Shown: in pieces, positions 8,399 through 17,323 of the stretch
Layout: each line of letters starts with the position of its first letter
Numbering within the stretch: the first letter of the stretch is position 1
Source: DASZBR01 sp035943935
GTDB lineage: Bacteria; Pseudomonadota; Gammaproteobacteria; DASZBR01
Direction: 5' to 3'
DNA length: 54,312 nucleotides
NCBI GenBank assembly: GCA_035943935.1
Contig: DASZBR010000023.1
Coordinates: 1 to 54,312, forward strand
The notes under the pieces: model-generated
The model's database searches: none
Told to the model about the DNA's origin: nothing
Seen by the model: only the letters and a program-made list of their open reading frames with translations
Made by a program: the position numbers and the translations under genes

Positions 8399-9979
8399 AT
8401 GCAAAACACTCACTCACAAGAAGGTCGCCGTTATAGTTTCGATGCCATTGTCATTGGCAGTGGAATTTCTGGGTTGTGTTATATTTTAGAATTATTAAAA
8501 CTCCAACCTAAACTTAAAATAGCCTTGATTACCAAGGGTAAATTAAACCAGTCTAATTCATATTATGCACAAGGCGGTATTGCTGCCGCACAATCCCATG
8601 ACGATATTGAAAAACATATTCTCGATACCTTAGCGTCTGGCGACGGCTTATGTAATCAAGACGCTGTTTCAGCGATTTTAAAAAAAGGATTAGAGAGCAT
8701 TCAGTATTTATCTCAACATGGCGTCAATTTTGATCCCGAATGTGCAAAAGAAGGCGGACATTCTGAACGACGTATTTTTCATGTCGGTGATGAAACCGGT
8801 GCGGCTGTTATTAACATATTAATTAAACAATTGAAAAAATATCCGCAAATTACGATTTTTGAAGAACACACGGCAATTAATCTGATTACTCAAATCGAAG
8901 CACATCAACCCGCGCAATTTCCTGAAGTTGTCGGCGTATATGCACTCGATGAAAAACAAGGTTTAATCCATACTTTTTTAAGTAATGCTGTAGTTCTAGC
9001 AACGGGTGGTGCCGGAAAAGTCTATCGATTTACCACAAATCCAAACGTCGCGACAGGCGATGGAGTGGCAATGGCGTATCGTGCGGGTGCACGCGTGGAG
9101 GGATTAGAATTTTATCAATTTCATCCTACGCTCTTATATCACCCGACTATAAATAATTTTTTAATCTCAGAAGCACTGCGTGGCGAAGAAGCGTATTTAC
9201 GCTTACCCGAAACGGGCGAACGTTTTATGCAACGTTATGCGCCTGCTACCATGGAATTGACTACACGCGACATAGTCGCTCGCGCCATTTTCTGTGAAAT
9301 CGAACAAAGTAATTATGATTATGTTCACCTCGATATTCGCCATAAAGATAAAGCTTTTTTACAACAACGGTTCCCGTCTATCTACAGAACATTATTAGCA
9401 GGCGGTTTAGATTTAAGTCGCGATTTAATACCTGTTGTTCCCGCTGCGCATTATATGGGCGGAGGAATCTTGACCGATGTGCACGGCAAAACAGATCTAA
9501 AAAGATTGTTCGCGATCGGCGAAACGGCGTTTACGGGATTACATGGCGCTAACCGATTGGCGAGCAATTCTTTGCTAGAGGGAATTGTCATGGGACGTAA
9601 TCTAGCGCACGCCAGTTTATCGAGTATTAATACATCACTAAATTTATATAATGCACTATCAGATTGGGATTCGCGCAGTGTTATCGATTTACGACGCGCG
9701 AGTCAGATTAATGTCCATTGGCGTGGTTTACGCGGTGAAATGAGTTCATATGCCGGCATCATTCGTACGGAAGCGGGTTTGCGTGATCAACTCAAATTAG
9801 TCTTAGCGCGTCGAGATATGATTGAAGAATATTATTGGAAATACAGCATTACGCGAGATCTGATTGAACTTAGAAATATTATTTTAATTGCAGAACTAAT
9901 AGTCCGTGCGGCACTCAATCGCCGTGAAAGTTGTGGTGGCCATTACCGAGAAGACAGAGAAGAGAAGGTATCCGTATGA
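8399..9979 (+). CDS. nadB: L-aspartate oxidase
   Basis: 526 aa from ATG 8399, one base after the nadC stop; a longer frame from 8366 would run inside nadC and adds no family sequence. FAD-binding IVIGSGISGL at the N-terminus, SNSYYAQGGIAAA, the substrate-loop residues HSERRIFHVGDETG and GGAGKVYRFTTNP identify NadB rather than SdhA. It oxidises aspartate to iminoaspartate for NadA. The last codons overlap the nadA start as ATGA. Confidence 0.96.
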   Translation: MQNTHSQEGRRYSFDAIVIGSGISGLCYILELLKLQPKLKIALITKGKLNQSNSYYAQGGIAAAQSHDDIEKHILDTLASGDGLCNQDAVSAILKKGLESIQYLSQHGVNFDPECAKEGGHSERRIFHVGDETGAAVINILIKQLKKYPQITIFEEHTAINLITQIEAHQPAQFPEVVGVYALDEKQGLIHTFLSNAVVLATGGAGKVYRFTTNPNVATGDGVAMAYRAGARVEGLEFYQFHPTLLYHPTINNFLISEALRGEEAYLRLPETGERFMQRYAPATMELTTRDIVARAIFCEIEQSNYDYVHLDIRHKDKAFLQQRFPSIYRTLLAGGLDLSRDLIPVVPAAHYMGGGILTDVHGKTDLKRLFAIGETAFTGLHGANRLASNSLLEGIVMGRNLAHASLSSINTSLNLYNALSDWDSRSVIDLRRASQINVHWRGLRGEMSSYAGIIRTEAGLRDQLKLVLARRDMIEEYYWKYSITRDLIELRNIILIAELIVRAALNRRESCGGHYREDREEKVSV

Positions 9980-11277
9980 AATTAATTCCCGATATGCAAG
10001 TATGCCAAGATGATTATCCGCTGGATCAGTATCAAAAAGAATTTACGCCCTATGCCGAAGAATATCAGGCATTACCGGATAGGGATATCTCCACCACACT
10101 GGCGTGGATGCAGCCGTACATAAAAAAAGCCACAGACCATTTTGGTAATAATTTATTACTATTGGCGCATTATTATATGGGTGGCGAAATAGTTAATATC
10201 ATGAAATATTTTGGCGGTACTGTAGCAGATTCTTACCAGCTCGCGTTGATGGCCGTTGAAAATCCTGATAAAAAAGTCATTGTTGAATCCGCTGTTCATT
10301 TTATGGCGGAATCCATCAGTATCTTAGCGAATAGCGATCAAGATGTTTATATTACCAATCCTAAATCAGGTTGTACGATGGAAATGCTCGCAAAAGATTT
10401 TATGGTTCAACCCGCGTTTAATCAATTAAATGAACGGTATGATCCTGAAAATATTTTACCCGTTTGTTATATGAATACGTCGGGCCGTATTAAAGCTATG
10501 ACGGGTGCACAAGGAGGTGCTGTGTGTACCAGCTCAAATGTCAAAAAAATATTTCAATGGGCATTAGCGCAAAATAAAAAAATCTTATTTATTCCTGATA
10601 GACATATGGGCGAAAACGTCGCGAACTGGCTGAATATCCCTAAAAATAAAATAGCCTATTGGCCTGCCGGACAAGAAGCCTTAAATTTTCGTTTAGCTGA
10701 AAAGACAGAACAATTTGATCACGCCCAGCTGATTTTATTTGCGAGTGAGTGTGGTGTGCACAGTTATTATCAACCGGAAATGGTTCGTTATTGGCAGCAG
10801 AAAAATTACCACGTATTGGTTCATCCTGAATGTCGACAAGAAGTGGTGTCTATTGCCGATGGATTTGGTTCAACGGCTTATTTATGGGATACCGTAATTA
10901 ACGATCGCGCAAAAACGGGCAAATATGCTATCGGCACTGAAAATCACATGGTCAAAAATCTTACCGAAGCGTGTCGCACTAAAAATATTAGCGTCGTTAA
11001 CTTAAGCAGCATTTCTGATAATAAATTTAAAAAACAGGGTTGTGGCTGTGCAACGATGTCGCGTAATGATCCGCCGCATCTCGTTGCGGTTTTAGATTTA
11101 TTACGACAAGGCAAAGTTCCTGAATTTAATCTCGTGAAACCCGGCGATGTGGTAAATGAATTTATGGGTTCGCGTGAACGATTAACACCCTCGAGTCAAA
11201 AGTGGATTGTTGAAAATGCAAAGAAAGCATTAAAAAAAATGATCAGCATTACGCAAGGAAATTCAATCAATGCTTAA
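9976..11277 (+). CDS. nadA: Quinolinate synthase A
   Basis: 433 aa from ATG 9976, which overlaps the nadB stop; a frame from 9931 lies wholly inside nadB. The N-terminal 70 residues precede the core (LLLAHYYMGGEIVNIMKYFG). The three cysteines expected for the [4Fe-4S] cluster are visible in GGAVCTSSN, ASECGVHS and GCGCATMS. It condenses iminoaspartate with dihydroxyacetone phosphate to quinolinate. The length fits the long NadA type. It overlaps the following MBL hydrolase gene by 8 bp. Confidence 0.95.
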   Translation: MKLIPDMQVCQDDYPLDQYQKEFTPYAEEYQALPDRDISTTLAWMQPYIKKATDHFGNNLLLLAHYYMGGEIVNIMKYFGGTVADSYQLALMAVENPDKKVIVESAVHFMAESISILANSDQDVYITNPKSGCTMEMLAKDFMVQPAFNQLNERYDPENILPVCYMNTSGRIKAMTGAQGGAVCTSSNVKKIFQWALAQNKKILFIPDRHMGENVANWLNIPKNKIAYWPAGQEALNFRLAEKTEQFDHAQLILFASECGVHSYYQPEMVRYWQQKNYHVLVHPECRQEVVSIADGFGSTAYLWDTVINDRAKTGKYAIGTENHMVKNLTEACRTKNISVVNLSSISDNKFKKQGCGCATMSRNDPPHLVAVLDLLRQGKVPEFNLVKPGDVVNEFMGSRERLTPSSQKWIVENAKKALKKMISITQGNSINA

Positions 11278-12214
11278 ACGCCATAAAAATCTACCCGGTA
11301 CACCAGAACGCAAGCTCAACTTTTTAACCATACGGCGTCTATTAAGCCAAACTAAAAACATACGAAAAAATCTTCATCAAACCGATATCAATTGGGTCAA
11401 CAAACGCCCGCTTAAAAAACAACTCGATGCTTTAGGCACACAGGATTACATCACGTGGATTGGTCACGCCACATACTTAATGCAATTCTCTGGAAAAATT
11501 ATATTAATAGATCCGTTTTTTTCAAACATTGCAGGACCGTTTGGAAAATTTGGCCCCAAGCGTTATGTTCCACCGGCATTGGAACTCGATGAATTACCGC
11601 AGATTGATTATATTTTAATTACGCACAATCACTATGACCATTTAGATATGCCCTTCTTAAAAAAATTAAACTCTAAATCGCATACGACAATCATAGTTCC
11701 TACAGATTTAGGGAAATTAATCAAAAAAGCAGGGTTTAAACATATTATTGAATTAGCCTGGTTTGAAACCACTAACGCGGGACCACTCTCTTTTACGGCA
11801 GTCCCTGCGTATCATTATTCAAAACGCGGTTTATTTGATCGCAATGTTTCACATTGGTGTGGATTTATTCTATCAACTGAAAAACATACATTATTCCATT
11901 CGGGCGATACGGCTTATGGTCCTATCTTTAAAGATATTGGCAAAAAATATGGGCCGTTTGATTTTGCGATGCTAGGCATTGGTGCGTATATGCCTGTTGA
12001 TATGATGAAACTAGTCCACACTGATCCGGATGAAGCATTACAAATCGCACTGGATCTTAATGCGCGGTGTATATTACCGATGCATTGGGGAACGATTGTT
12101 TTGACCACAGAACCTATCGATGAGCCTCTGCAAAAACTTTATGCGGCAATAGAAAAAAATAAATCCGATATGAATGTTCAGTTGAAACATATTGGGGATG
12201 TGTTGTCGCTGTAA
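11270..12214 (+). CDS. MBL-fold hydrolase of the NAPE-PLD/UlaG-like group
   Basis: 314 aa. The metal-binding motif THNHYDHLD (HxHxDH) lies near residue 120, preceded by WIGHATYLMQF and ILIDPFFS, with HSGDTAYG and a late PMHWGT supplying further ligands. This order is typical of NAPE-phospholipase D-like and UlaG-like hydrolases. The substrate cannot be assigned. It overlaps nadA by 8 bp, so it is co-translated with the NAD operon, though no NAD link is known for the family. Its stop codon lies at the first bases of the 53-bp tRNA-derived repeat. Confidence 0.85.
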   Translation: MLKRHKNLPGTPERKLNFLTIRRLLSQTKNIRKNLHQTDINWVNKRPLKKQLDALGTQDYITWIGHATYLMQFSGKIILIDPFFSNIAGPFGKFGPKRYVPPALELDELPQIDYILITHNHYDHLDMPFLKKLNSKSHTTIIVPTDLGKLIKKAGFKHIIELAWFETTNAGPLSFTAVPAYHYSKRGLFDRNVSHWCGFILSTEKHTLFHSGDTAYGPIFKDIGKKYGPFDFAMLGIGAYMPVDMMKLVHTDPDEALQIALDLNARCILPMHWGTIVLTTEPIDEPLQKLYAAIEKNKSDMNVQLKHIGDVLSL

Positions 12215-12266
12215 AAAAATTGGTGGAGATAGGTGGACTCGAACCACCGACCTCAGCATTATGAGT
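12214..12266 (-). repeat. Partial tRNA copy, candidate attachment-site repeat (distal end of island)
   Basis: These 53 bases are identical to 14208-14260, the anticodon loop to CCA part of the CAT tRNA plus six downstream bases. Identity stops at the base after the anticodon loop, and the 5' half of the tRNA is absent, so it cannot make a tRNA. An intact tRNA plus a direct repeat of its 3' half about 2 kb away is the usual footprint of tyrosine-integrase insertion. A broken tandem tRNA duplicate is the alternative. Confidence 0.75.
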
Positions 12267-12676
12267 CCGATAATATCATAAATCAATTTAAACAAAAATG
12301 AACCGAAATGAACAAAATATCCTTTTAATTTATTGGTTTTTGGAATTTTCTCTTGTTCAAACTTGAACAGAATGGTTCAAACCTTTACACTGAATCTGCA
12401 CTCCATTTGCACTCCATTTGCACTCCAGAATAGTAAAGAAAAATCTATGAAGGCAATTATTTCAAACTCACTTATCGCTAAACTCTCTCCCTATGAAATT
12501 TTCTTACGCCCGCCCTGTTCTGTTGTATAAAATGTTATCTCAGCAAAAATATCAGGTTCTAACATTTGAAATCTCACAATTAATATCCCGTATACTACCA
12601 CATCACCTCGTTTTTTTGCGGGATTCCAAGCAAAAACTGAGACTTATAGGCTATAATTCGAATTATTGAGAAACCC
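12267..12676. other. Intergenic end of the island with short repeats
   Basis: No complete gene is seen. The stretch holds a 14-base palindrome GTTCAAACTTGAAC at 12355-12368, a second GGTTCAAACC at 12374-12383, and three tandem 11-base units (TGCACTCCATT) at 12397-12427. Clustered short direct and inverted repeats beside an attachment site are what integrase and excisionase arm sites look like; that reading is inference. A possible integrase remnant begins at 12447. Confidence 0.45.
12447..12530 (+). pseudogene. Possible N-terminal remnant of a tyrosine integrase
   Basis: Only 27 codons from ATG 12447 to the stop. The start, MKAIISNSLIAKLSPYEIF, resembles the first residues of tRNA-targeting integrases (pattern ...LI..L.P...PYEI.D...), after which the similarity is lost and the frame ends. 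The position, about 180 bases inside the distal attachment repeat and pointing into the island, is where an integrase gene would be expected. Evidence is short and could be chance. Confidence 0.3.
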
Positions 12677-12688
12677 GTGAGAACACTG

Positions 12689-13417
12689 ATGACCAACTTT
12701 CTTTCTTCAAAGAACCCACTAACAACAATAGTGATGTCCATAATTTTAAGTGCTGCTGTTTGCTATTGGATAATTAACTCATACTATGCGTCTTACATAG
12801 GACCAAATTACTTCAACCCAATTTGTTGGTTCATTTTAATGCCTCTTTTTGCCATGGGGTGCTACTGGAGGGTGCTTAGAAAAATATCTGAACCAGCCTT
12901 TCCTGAACAGTTACGCTTATATATTGAAAAAACAGGAAAAAGTAAGTTTATTATTTATTTCTACTGTTTCATTGGTCCACTTTTTGTGGCTTATATGGCA
13001 GTCTTTCTTTTATCGATATCGCCGGCTCTTCTCACAAAGGAATTTGCTTACATCGCCTTTGAGAAACAAGCGACAATTAGCAGTTTCACTTGTGAAAGTG
13101 GATTCTATAATAAATCCTATGCAATCCCAGAAAACACAGAAATCACTTTCAAAGATAACCTCGCCGTAGGACAAAATTCAATTACTCTCGGCATAAACAT
13201 ATGTAGCGCAATTCCAAACTACAAAAATTTATATGGAAAGACTATAACTTTATATGGTCGAAAATGGTTTCTGGGAAGTTACGTTGATGGATTCAGATAT
13301 CCAAATCTTGACACCAAACCTGAAATAAATACTCCCATAAAAAAAACTGTAGCATTTCAAAAGCTTCCAGAAACCAAATTAAACCTAGATAAAACCTATC
13401 AATTTAACCAATGGTAA
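12689..13417 (+). CDS. Membrane protein of unknown function
   Basis: 242 aa from ATG 12689; an in-frame GTG at 12677 is an equally weak alternative since neither has a strong ribosome-binding site. Three hydrophobic segments are visible: about residues 10-28 (TIVMSIILSAAVCYWII), 40-58 (CWFILMPLFAMGCYW) and 84-112 (FIIYFYCFIGPLFVAYMAVF). The following ~130 residues are soluble and contain a few cysteines, consistent with a periplasmic or cytoplasmic tail. No family recognised. It is the only intact cargo-like gene in the tRNA-bounded island. Confidence 0.65.
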   Translation: MTNFLSSKNPLTTIVMSIILSAAVCYWIINSYYASYIGPNYFNPICWFILMPLFAMGCYWRVLRKISEPAFPEQLRLYIEKTGKSKFIIYFYCFIGPLFVAYMAVFLLSISPALLTKEFAYIAFEKQATISSFTCESGFYNKSYAIPENTEITFKDNLAVGQNSITLGINICSAIPNYKNLYGKTITLYGRKWFLGSYVDGFRYPNLDTKPEINTPIKKTVAFQKLPETKLNLDKTYQFNQW

Positions 13418-13472
13418 GGCCATAGGAAAGAAATATGCCTAAGTTAAAATGTAAAAACTGCAATGTAGCACC

Positions 13473-13505
13473 GTAGCCCGGATGGAGCTTTAGCGGAATC
13501 CGGGA
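13473..13505 (+). repeat. REP element, single plus-oriented copy
   Basis: Same 33-base unit as at 7452-7484, with one change (GAGCTTTAGC for GAGCGTTAGC). It lies directly downstream of the RAYT gene and is in inverted orientation to the copy at 14067-14099 on the other side of that gene. Confidence 0.85.
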
Positions 13506-13509
13506 TCTA

Positions 13510-14040
13510 TTATTCACCCCAATCACCAACGACAACATCTTTTTCACATCTACCCCAATCCGCCGGAAGTAAACCTTGCTTTACAAAATTATGGAACGAC
13601 GAATACGGCCAATCACAAACATTTTTGACGTATCCATGTTTTACTGGATTATAGTGAATATAATTCACATGATTTTCAAAATCGACTTCATCTCGTATTG
13701 CATGCTCCCAATATCTTTTCTGCCAAAGCGCATATTCTCCACGATAATTTTTAAATAGCTTAATTCCTTTCTCTCTTACTTTTCGGGTGAAATAACTTTT
13801 AATTTTTTGCCAACGCCGAGGGTAATTTGAGTCATTCTCTGGTAGTTGCCAGATACAGTGGAGATGATCAGGCAATACAACGATTGCCTTAATTTCAAAA
13901 AAACTTTCTTGCTGTACTTGCCTCATCGACGAACGCAATAAATCTATATTTTCAATTAATATTTTTGTTGTGCGATCTTTTACAGTTACCGTAAAAAAAT
14001 AGCAGCCGCTTTTCACATAAATTCTTCTGTAATTCACCAT
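13510..14040 (-). CDS. REP-associated tyrosine transposase (RAYT, Y1/HUH type)
   Basis: 176 aa. The HUH metal motif is seen as PDHLHCIWQLP near residue 60; a Tyr lies in WPYSSFHNFV near the C-terminus, and HYNPVKHGYV before it is a RAYT hallmark, as is the N-terminal FTVTVKDR. RAYTs are single-copy IS200/IS605-like proteins that cut and spread REP sequences. Three REP copies lie within 150 bp of the gene and a pair lies 6 kb away, matching that role. The gene sits in the island between the tRNA repeats. Confidence 0.9.
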   Translation of the reverse strand: MVNYRRIYVKSGCYFFTVTVKDRTTKILIENIDLLRSSMRQVQQESFFEIKAIVVLPDHLHCIWQLPENDSNYPRRWQKIKSYFTRKVREKGIKLFKNYRGEYALWQKRYWEHAIRDEVDFENHVNYIHYNPVKHGYVKNVCDWPYSSFHNFVKQGLLPADWGRCEKDVVVGDWGE

Positions 14041-14066
14041 AATTTAATTATTCCTATATTTATATT

Positions 14067-14175
14067 TCCCGGATTCCGCTAACGCTCCATCCGGGCTACT
14101 GATTACTCAAAAATGTAACTTGAATTTATTTCTACAGCACCCGTAGCCCGGATGGAGCGTTAGCGGAATCCGGGA
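14067..14175. repeat. Inverted pair of REP elements (BIME-like)
   Basis: A minus-oriented unit at 14067-14099 and a plus-oriented unit at 14143-14175 face each other across 43 bases. The leader CAGCACCC just before the plus unit is also present before the plus unit at 7452, so the copies share flanking sequence beyond the REP. The pair lies between the start of the RAYT gene and the tRNA. Confidence 0.85.
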
Positions 14176-14207
14176 TCTACTGCGTAGTTGAGATTTTATA
14201 ACAATTT

Positions 14208-14260
14208 AAAAAATTGGTGGAGATAGGTGGACTCGAACCACCGACCTCAGCATTATGAGT
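14208..14260 (-). repeat. Proximal copy of the 53-bp tRNA-derived direct repeat
   Basis: Identical to 12214-12266. This copy includes the 3' half of the intact tRNA gene plus AATTTTTT just beyond CCA. Together the two copies bound about 2 kb. Confidence 0.75.
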
Positions 14261-14291
14261 GCCGCGCTCTAACCGGCTGAGCTATATCTCC
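14215..14291 (-). tRNA. tRNA with CAT anticodon (elongator Met or lysidine Ile)
   Basis: Reading on the minus strand, the acceptor arms GGAGATA/TATCTCC pair perfectly, the D arm is AGCTCAGCCGGTTAGAGC, the anticodon stem CGGCA/TGCTG closes a CTCATAA loop, the T loop contains GGTTCGAGTCC, and CCA is encoded (14215-14217). It is an elongator-type cloverleaf, since the first pair is G-C rather than the mismatched initiator type. CAT may be read as Met or, after lysidine modification, as Ile; the sequence alone does not settle this. The 3' half is duplicated at 12214-12266. Confidence 0.95.
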
Positions 14292-14310
14292 ATGTGGGGG
14301 GAACATCATA

Positions 14311-15369
14311 TCAAACATTGAATCGAAAATGCATTACATCGCCATCTTGAACCAAATACTCTTTACCTTCTAAACGCCATTTACCCGCTTCTTTTGCGCC
14401 TTGTTCACCGCGATACTTTACAAAGTCGTCATATGCAATGACTTCCGCGCGAATAAATCCCTTTTCAAAATCCGTGTGAATCACACCGGCTGTCTGGGGT
14501 GCGGTATTCCCTTTATGGAAGGTCCACGCACGCACTTCTTTTACGCCAGCCGTGAAATACGTCTGTAAACCCAATAATTCATAGCCCGATCGAATTAATC
14601 TGTCTAAACCCGATTCTTTAAGGCCCATAGAATCCAAGAATTCTTTTTTCTCATTATCGTCCAAAGACGACAATTCTGATTCTATTGCTGCTGATACCGG
14701 CACTACTCTCGCGCCTTCTGTTTCAGCTAATTTTTTAACCTGATCTAAAAACGGGTTATTTTCAAAACCCTCTTCACTGACGTTTGCTATATATAACGTT
14801 GGTTTTTGGGTTAATAGGCTTAAGGGTTTTATTAATTCTAGTTGTGCTTTATCCAAATCCATCATACTGATTAATTTGCCCTGATTTAAATGGGCCTTTA
14901 TTTTTTCAAAAATAGGATCAGGCTTTTGTTGTTTGCGTAAAAATTTTTCTATGCTGTCTAAATCCGCCAACGCTAATTCTGTTTGTATAGTCTCGATATC
15001 AGATAAAGGATTAATTTTGCCCGCGACGTGAATAATATCGTCATTTTCAAAACAACGGACGACATGCGCAATCGCTTCCATCTCACGAATATTCGCTAAG
15101 AATTTATTTCCAAGCCCTTCGCCTTTCGACGCGCCTTTTACTAAACCGGCAATATCGACAAATTCTATGGTGGTGGGGAGAACTCTTTCAGGTTTAACGA
15201 TCTCCGCTAACGCCGCTAATCGAGGATCGGGAACAGGCACAACGCCCACATTCGGATCAATGGTACAGAAAGGATAGTTCGCGGCTTCGATTCCTGCTTT
15301 GGTAAGTGCATTAAATAGCGTCGATTTTCCCACATTGGGCAAACCCACAATTCCGCATCGAAACCCCAT
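14311..15369 (-). CDS. ychF: Ribosome-binding ATPase YchF
   Basis: 352 aa (family about 363). Walker A is GLPNVGKSTLFNAL near residue 8, the DxxG motif is in VDIAGLVKGASKGEGLGNKF, and the G4 motif reads NVSEE, the YchF/Ola1-type NxxE that shifts specificity from GTP to ATP. The C-terminal TGS-like domain ends in YLVQDGDVMHFRFNV. It is a universal Obg-family protein that associates with ribosomes. Monocistronic here; pth, its frequent neighbour, is 5 kb away on the same strand with the effector-like cluster inserted between. Confidence 0.96.
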   Translation of the reverse strand: MGFRCGIVGLPNVGKSTLFNALTKAGIEAANYPFCTIDPNVGVVPVPDPRLAALAEIVKPERVLPTTIEFVDIAGLVKGASKGEGLGNKFLANIREMEAIAHVVRCFENDDIIHVAGKINPLSDIETIQTELALADLDSIEKFLRKQQKPDPIFEKIKAHLNQGKLISMMDLDKAQLELIKPLSLLTQKPTLYIANVSEEGFENNPFLDQVKKLAETEGARVVPVSAAIESELSSLDDNEKKEFLDSMGLKESGLDRLIRSGYELLGLQTYFTAGVKEVRAWTFHKGNTAPQTAGVIHTDFEKGFIRAEVIAYDDFVKYRGEQGAKEAGKWRLEGKEYLVQDGDVMHFRFNV

Positions 15370-15474
15370 ATTATTCCCCGAAATACTTTTTGAGGCGGTA
15401 TCTTTTCAAAAAAGCTTGTGAATATCAATGACTATATGCGAATATTCGGGCGATTATATAAGGACATAGCTATA

Positions 15475-15488
15475 CCACAGGGTTGTGA
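15475..15488 (+). promoter_or_regulatory. Shared upstream motif CCACA-S-GGTTGTGA, copy 1
   Basis: CCACAGGGTTGTGA, then ATATTCATG a few bases on. The motif ends 33 bases before the start at 15522. Its half sites CACA and TGTG make a short dyad. Near-identical copies lie at the same distance before the genes at 17718 and 18253. Operator, or promoter element of a non-housekeeping type; no clear -10 hexamer with standard spacing is seen. Confidence 0.6.
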
Positions 15489-15521
15489 GGATATTCATGC
15501 GCGTGACCCTAGGCAGATTAC

Positions 15522-17315
15522 ATGAGTTTTGACCCAAGCAACCAAGTTCCCGGCACACCCCCTAAGCCAACGTCAGCAAAAAAACGCGAAGCTGAAAATA
15601 TCGAGCAACTCTCGCCCTTTAGCCCCAATATCGCCACGCCTTCACCTGCTACTTTACAAAATATCTGGCACAGCAACAGTAAACATCAAAGACATGAAGT
15701 TTGGCCAATATATTCAAACAGACACGACACCCACCTCAAATTTGATGAAGGCACACAAACCTGGCGCGATGATCTGCCGCCCGCACCTCAACCCAAACGA
15801 GGCTCAGAAGAATGGTTTGCAAAAATGACCGCTGCTCCAAAACCTGCGCCGACCTACACGGCTGATGAACTTTCTGCACTTCTGATTGAAACACTTGAAG
15901 ACGGTCCCGGAAAAATTTTTGGCGGACATGGCTTTCTTTATAAATATGACTTAAGACGAGATTTGCATGTTTTAGCCAACAGACTCGAATCATTGGATTT
16001 AGCCCTCGCAAAAAAAATCAGAAAATTTCTTGTTGCAAACAGAGCGCTCACCGAAAAAGACTTTAGAGAAGCCGCGGAATTATTTTGTCTGAAACTCAAA
16101 TATCCTGACGAACGCGCGTTGATAAAACTCAAAAAATACCGTAACGAATTTGTAAACTTGATTCATAAGCTTGGCTTCAACTGGAACCATGATCTTGACT
16201 CTATTAAAGATTTACTCGAAACGCTTCGTTGTGCAAAAACTAAAATTGAAGATCATCTTAATCATATTCCTGATAAATTCCAAAATATTTTTACCGATGA
16301 ACTGGTTAACATTAATGCGCTGATCAAAAAACTTAAAGAACTAAAAACTTTCGCAAAAAATAACGCTGCTGAAATTGTGGAAAATACAGAAGAATTAGAT
16401 AATATTGAGACCCAAAAAAGACGCGCAAAAAATAGATTAGCGGTTTTAGGTTGGTTTGATGTTCACGATACGTATGCTGATGAAGAAAATTATCTGTATC
16501 GTGAAATGGGCAATCTCGATGATCTCATCGAGCCTTTGCAAATAGAAATAAACACGCTGCGCGAAAATAATGCGCTTGCGGCACGAGAATTAAATGATGC
16601 GTTAGCGACATTGGGTCGCGCACACGACAATGCTACTGTTCAATTTAACGACGCGTTTAATTTCACACTGGAAAACCCAGAGGTTGAATTGCAATCAGCC
16701 AGAACGTCTGTGAAGAAAAAACGTCGTGTACATTTTGTTTCAGACGAAATAGAACCAGCAGAGGCAGTAGCTGCAGAAGCAGCCGTCGCATCACCCGTGC
16801 TTGTCCCGACTGACATCGTAAATTCTCACGCAGATGAACCAGAAGAAGCTGCCAATCCAAATGCGGCTCAGGTTTTTGCAGAAATTATTGTGCGCCAAAT
16901 AAAACGCCAAAGAAATAGAGCGCTTGCGTTTGAAAATCAGCAGGCAATGTTTCATGCGCCTCAACTTGATATTAAGAAAATCTACGAAGATATTTTAACG
17001 CGACTAGAACAAGGTCTTGACGCAATAACAGCAGAGTTTGAACAAACCCGTGTTGTTAATCTTAATCAAATCGAAGAAGTCGCTAATTCCGCAACAAATG
17101 ATCTGATGGAGTTATTGCATAAGATACCTGAAGAAAAAACTGTACCTCAACGCATCGTCAAAGATACCCTTGCCAAAATAAAATCATTGATGGACGGATC
17201 GGAAGCACTTAAGCCTGAAGAACTACTCGAGAAATTTTATACGTTATTTCGGAACAACAATGTCAGAAAAGAAGAAGAGCCCAGAAAACCACCCGTTTCA
17301 CCTAGTCGTAAATAA
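15522..17315 (+). CDS. Large coiled-coil protein with basic nuclear-localisation-like motif, effector candidate
   Basis: 597 aa, no recognised catalytic domain, no signal peptide or membrane segment. The first 60 residues are Pro/Ser/Thr-rich with repeated SP/TP sites (PGTPPKP, QLSPFSPN, ATPSPAT). Residues about 130-390 are charged and helical, likely coiled coil. KKKRRV at 398-403 closely resembles a monopartite nuclear localisation signal; it is followed by an Ala/Glu-rich stretch and a second helical region. IPDK (249-252) and IPEE (535-538) mark two copies of a helix-IPxK-helix segment shared with the next two plus-strand genes. The tail is KPPVSPSRK. Host-directed secretion is inferred from composition and context, not shown. 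Confidence 0.7.
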   Translation: MSFDPSNQVPGTPPKPTSAKKREAENIEQLSPFSPNIATPSPATLQNIWHSNSKHQRHEVWPIYSNRHDTHLKFDEGTQTWRDDLPPAPQPKRGSEEWFAKMTAAPKPAPTYTADELSALLIETLEDGPGKIFGGHGFLYKYDLRRDLHVLANRLESLDLALAKKIRKFLVANRALTEKDFREAAELFCLKLKYPDERALIKLKKYRNEFVNLIHKLGFNWNHDLDSIKDLLETLRCAKTKIEDHLNHIPDKFQNIFTDELVNINALIKKLKELKTFAKNNAAEIVENTEELDNIETQKRRAKNRLAVLGWFDVHDTYADEENYLYREMGNLDDLIEPLQIEINTLRENNALAARELNDALATLGRAHDNATVQFNDAFNFTLENPEVELQSARTSVKKKRRVHFVSDEIEPAEAVAAEAAVASPVLVPTDIVNSHADEPEEAANPNAAQVFAEIIVRQIKRQRNRALAFENQQAMFHAPQLDIKKIYEDILTRLEQGLDAITAEFEQTRVVNLNQIEEVANSATNDLMELLHKIPEEKTVPQRIVKDTLAKIKSLMDGSEALKPEELLEKFYTLFRNNNVRKEEEPRKPPVSPSRK

Positions 17316-17323
17316 TATCAGCA

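Noticed and set aside
12397..12427. Tandem 11-base units as a CRISPR array or iteron origin
   Set aside because: Only three direct units without spacers, no cas or rep gene nearby.
12333..12530. 65-aa reading frame taken as a complete gene
   Set aside because: The first 38 codons run through the tandem 11-base repeats; only the last 27 codons look protein-like, so it is listed as a possible integrase remnant.
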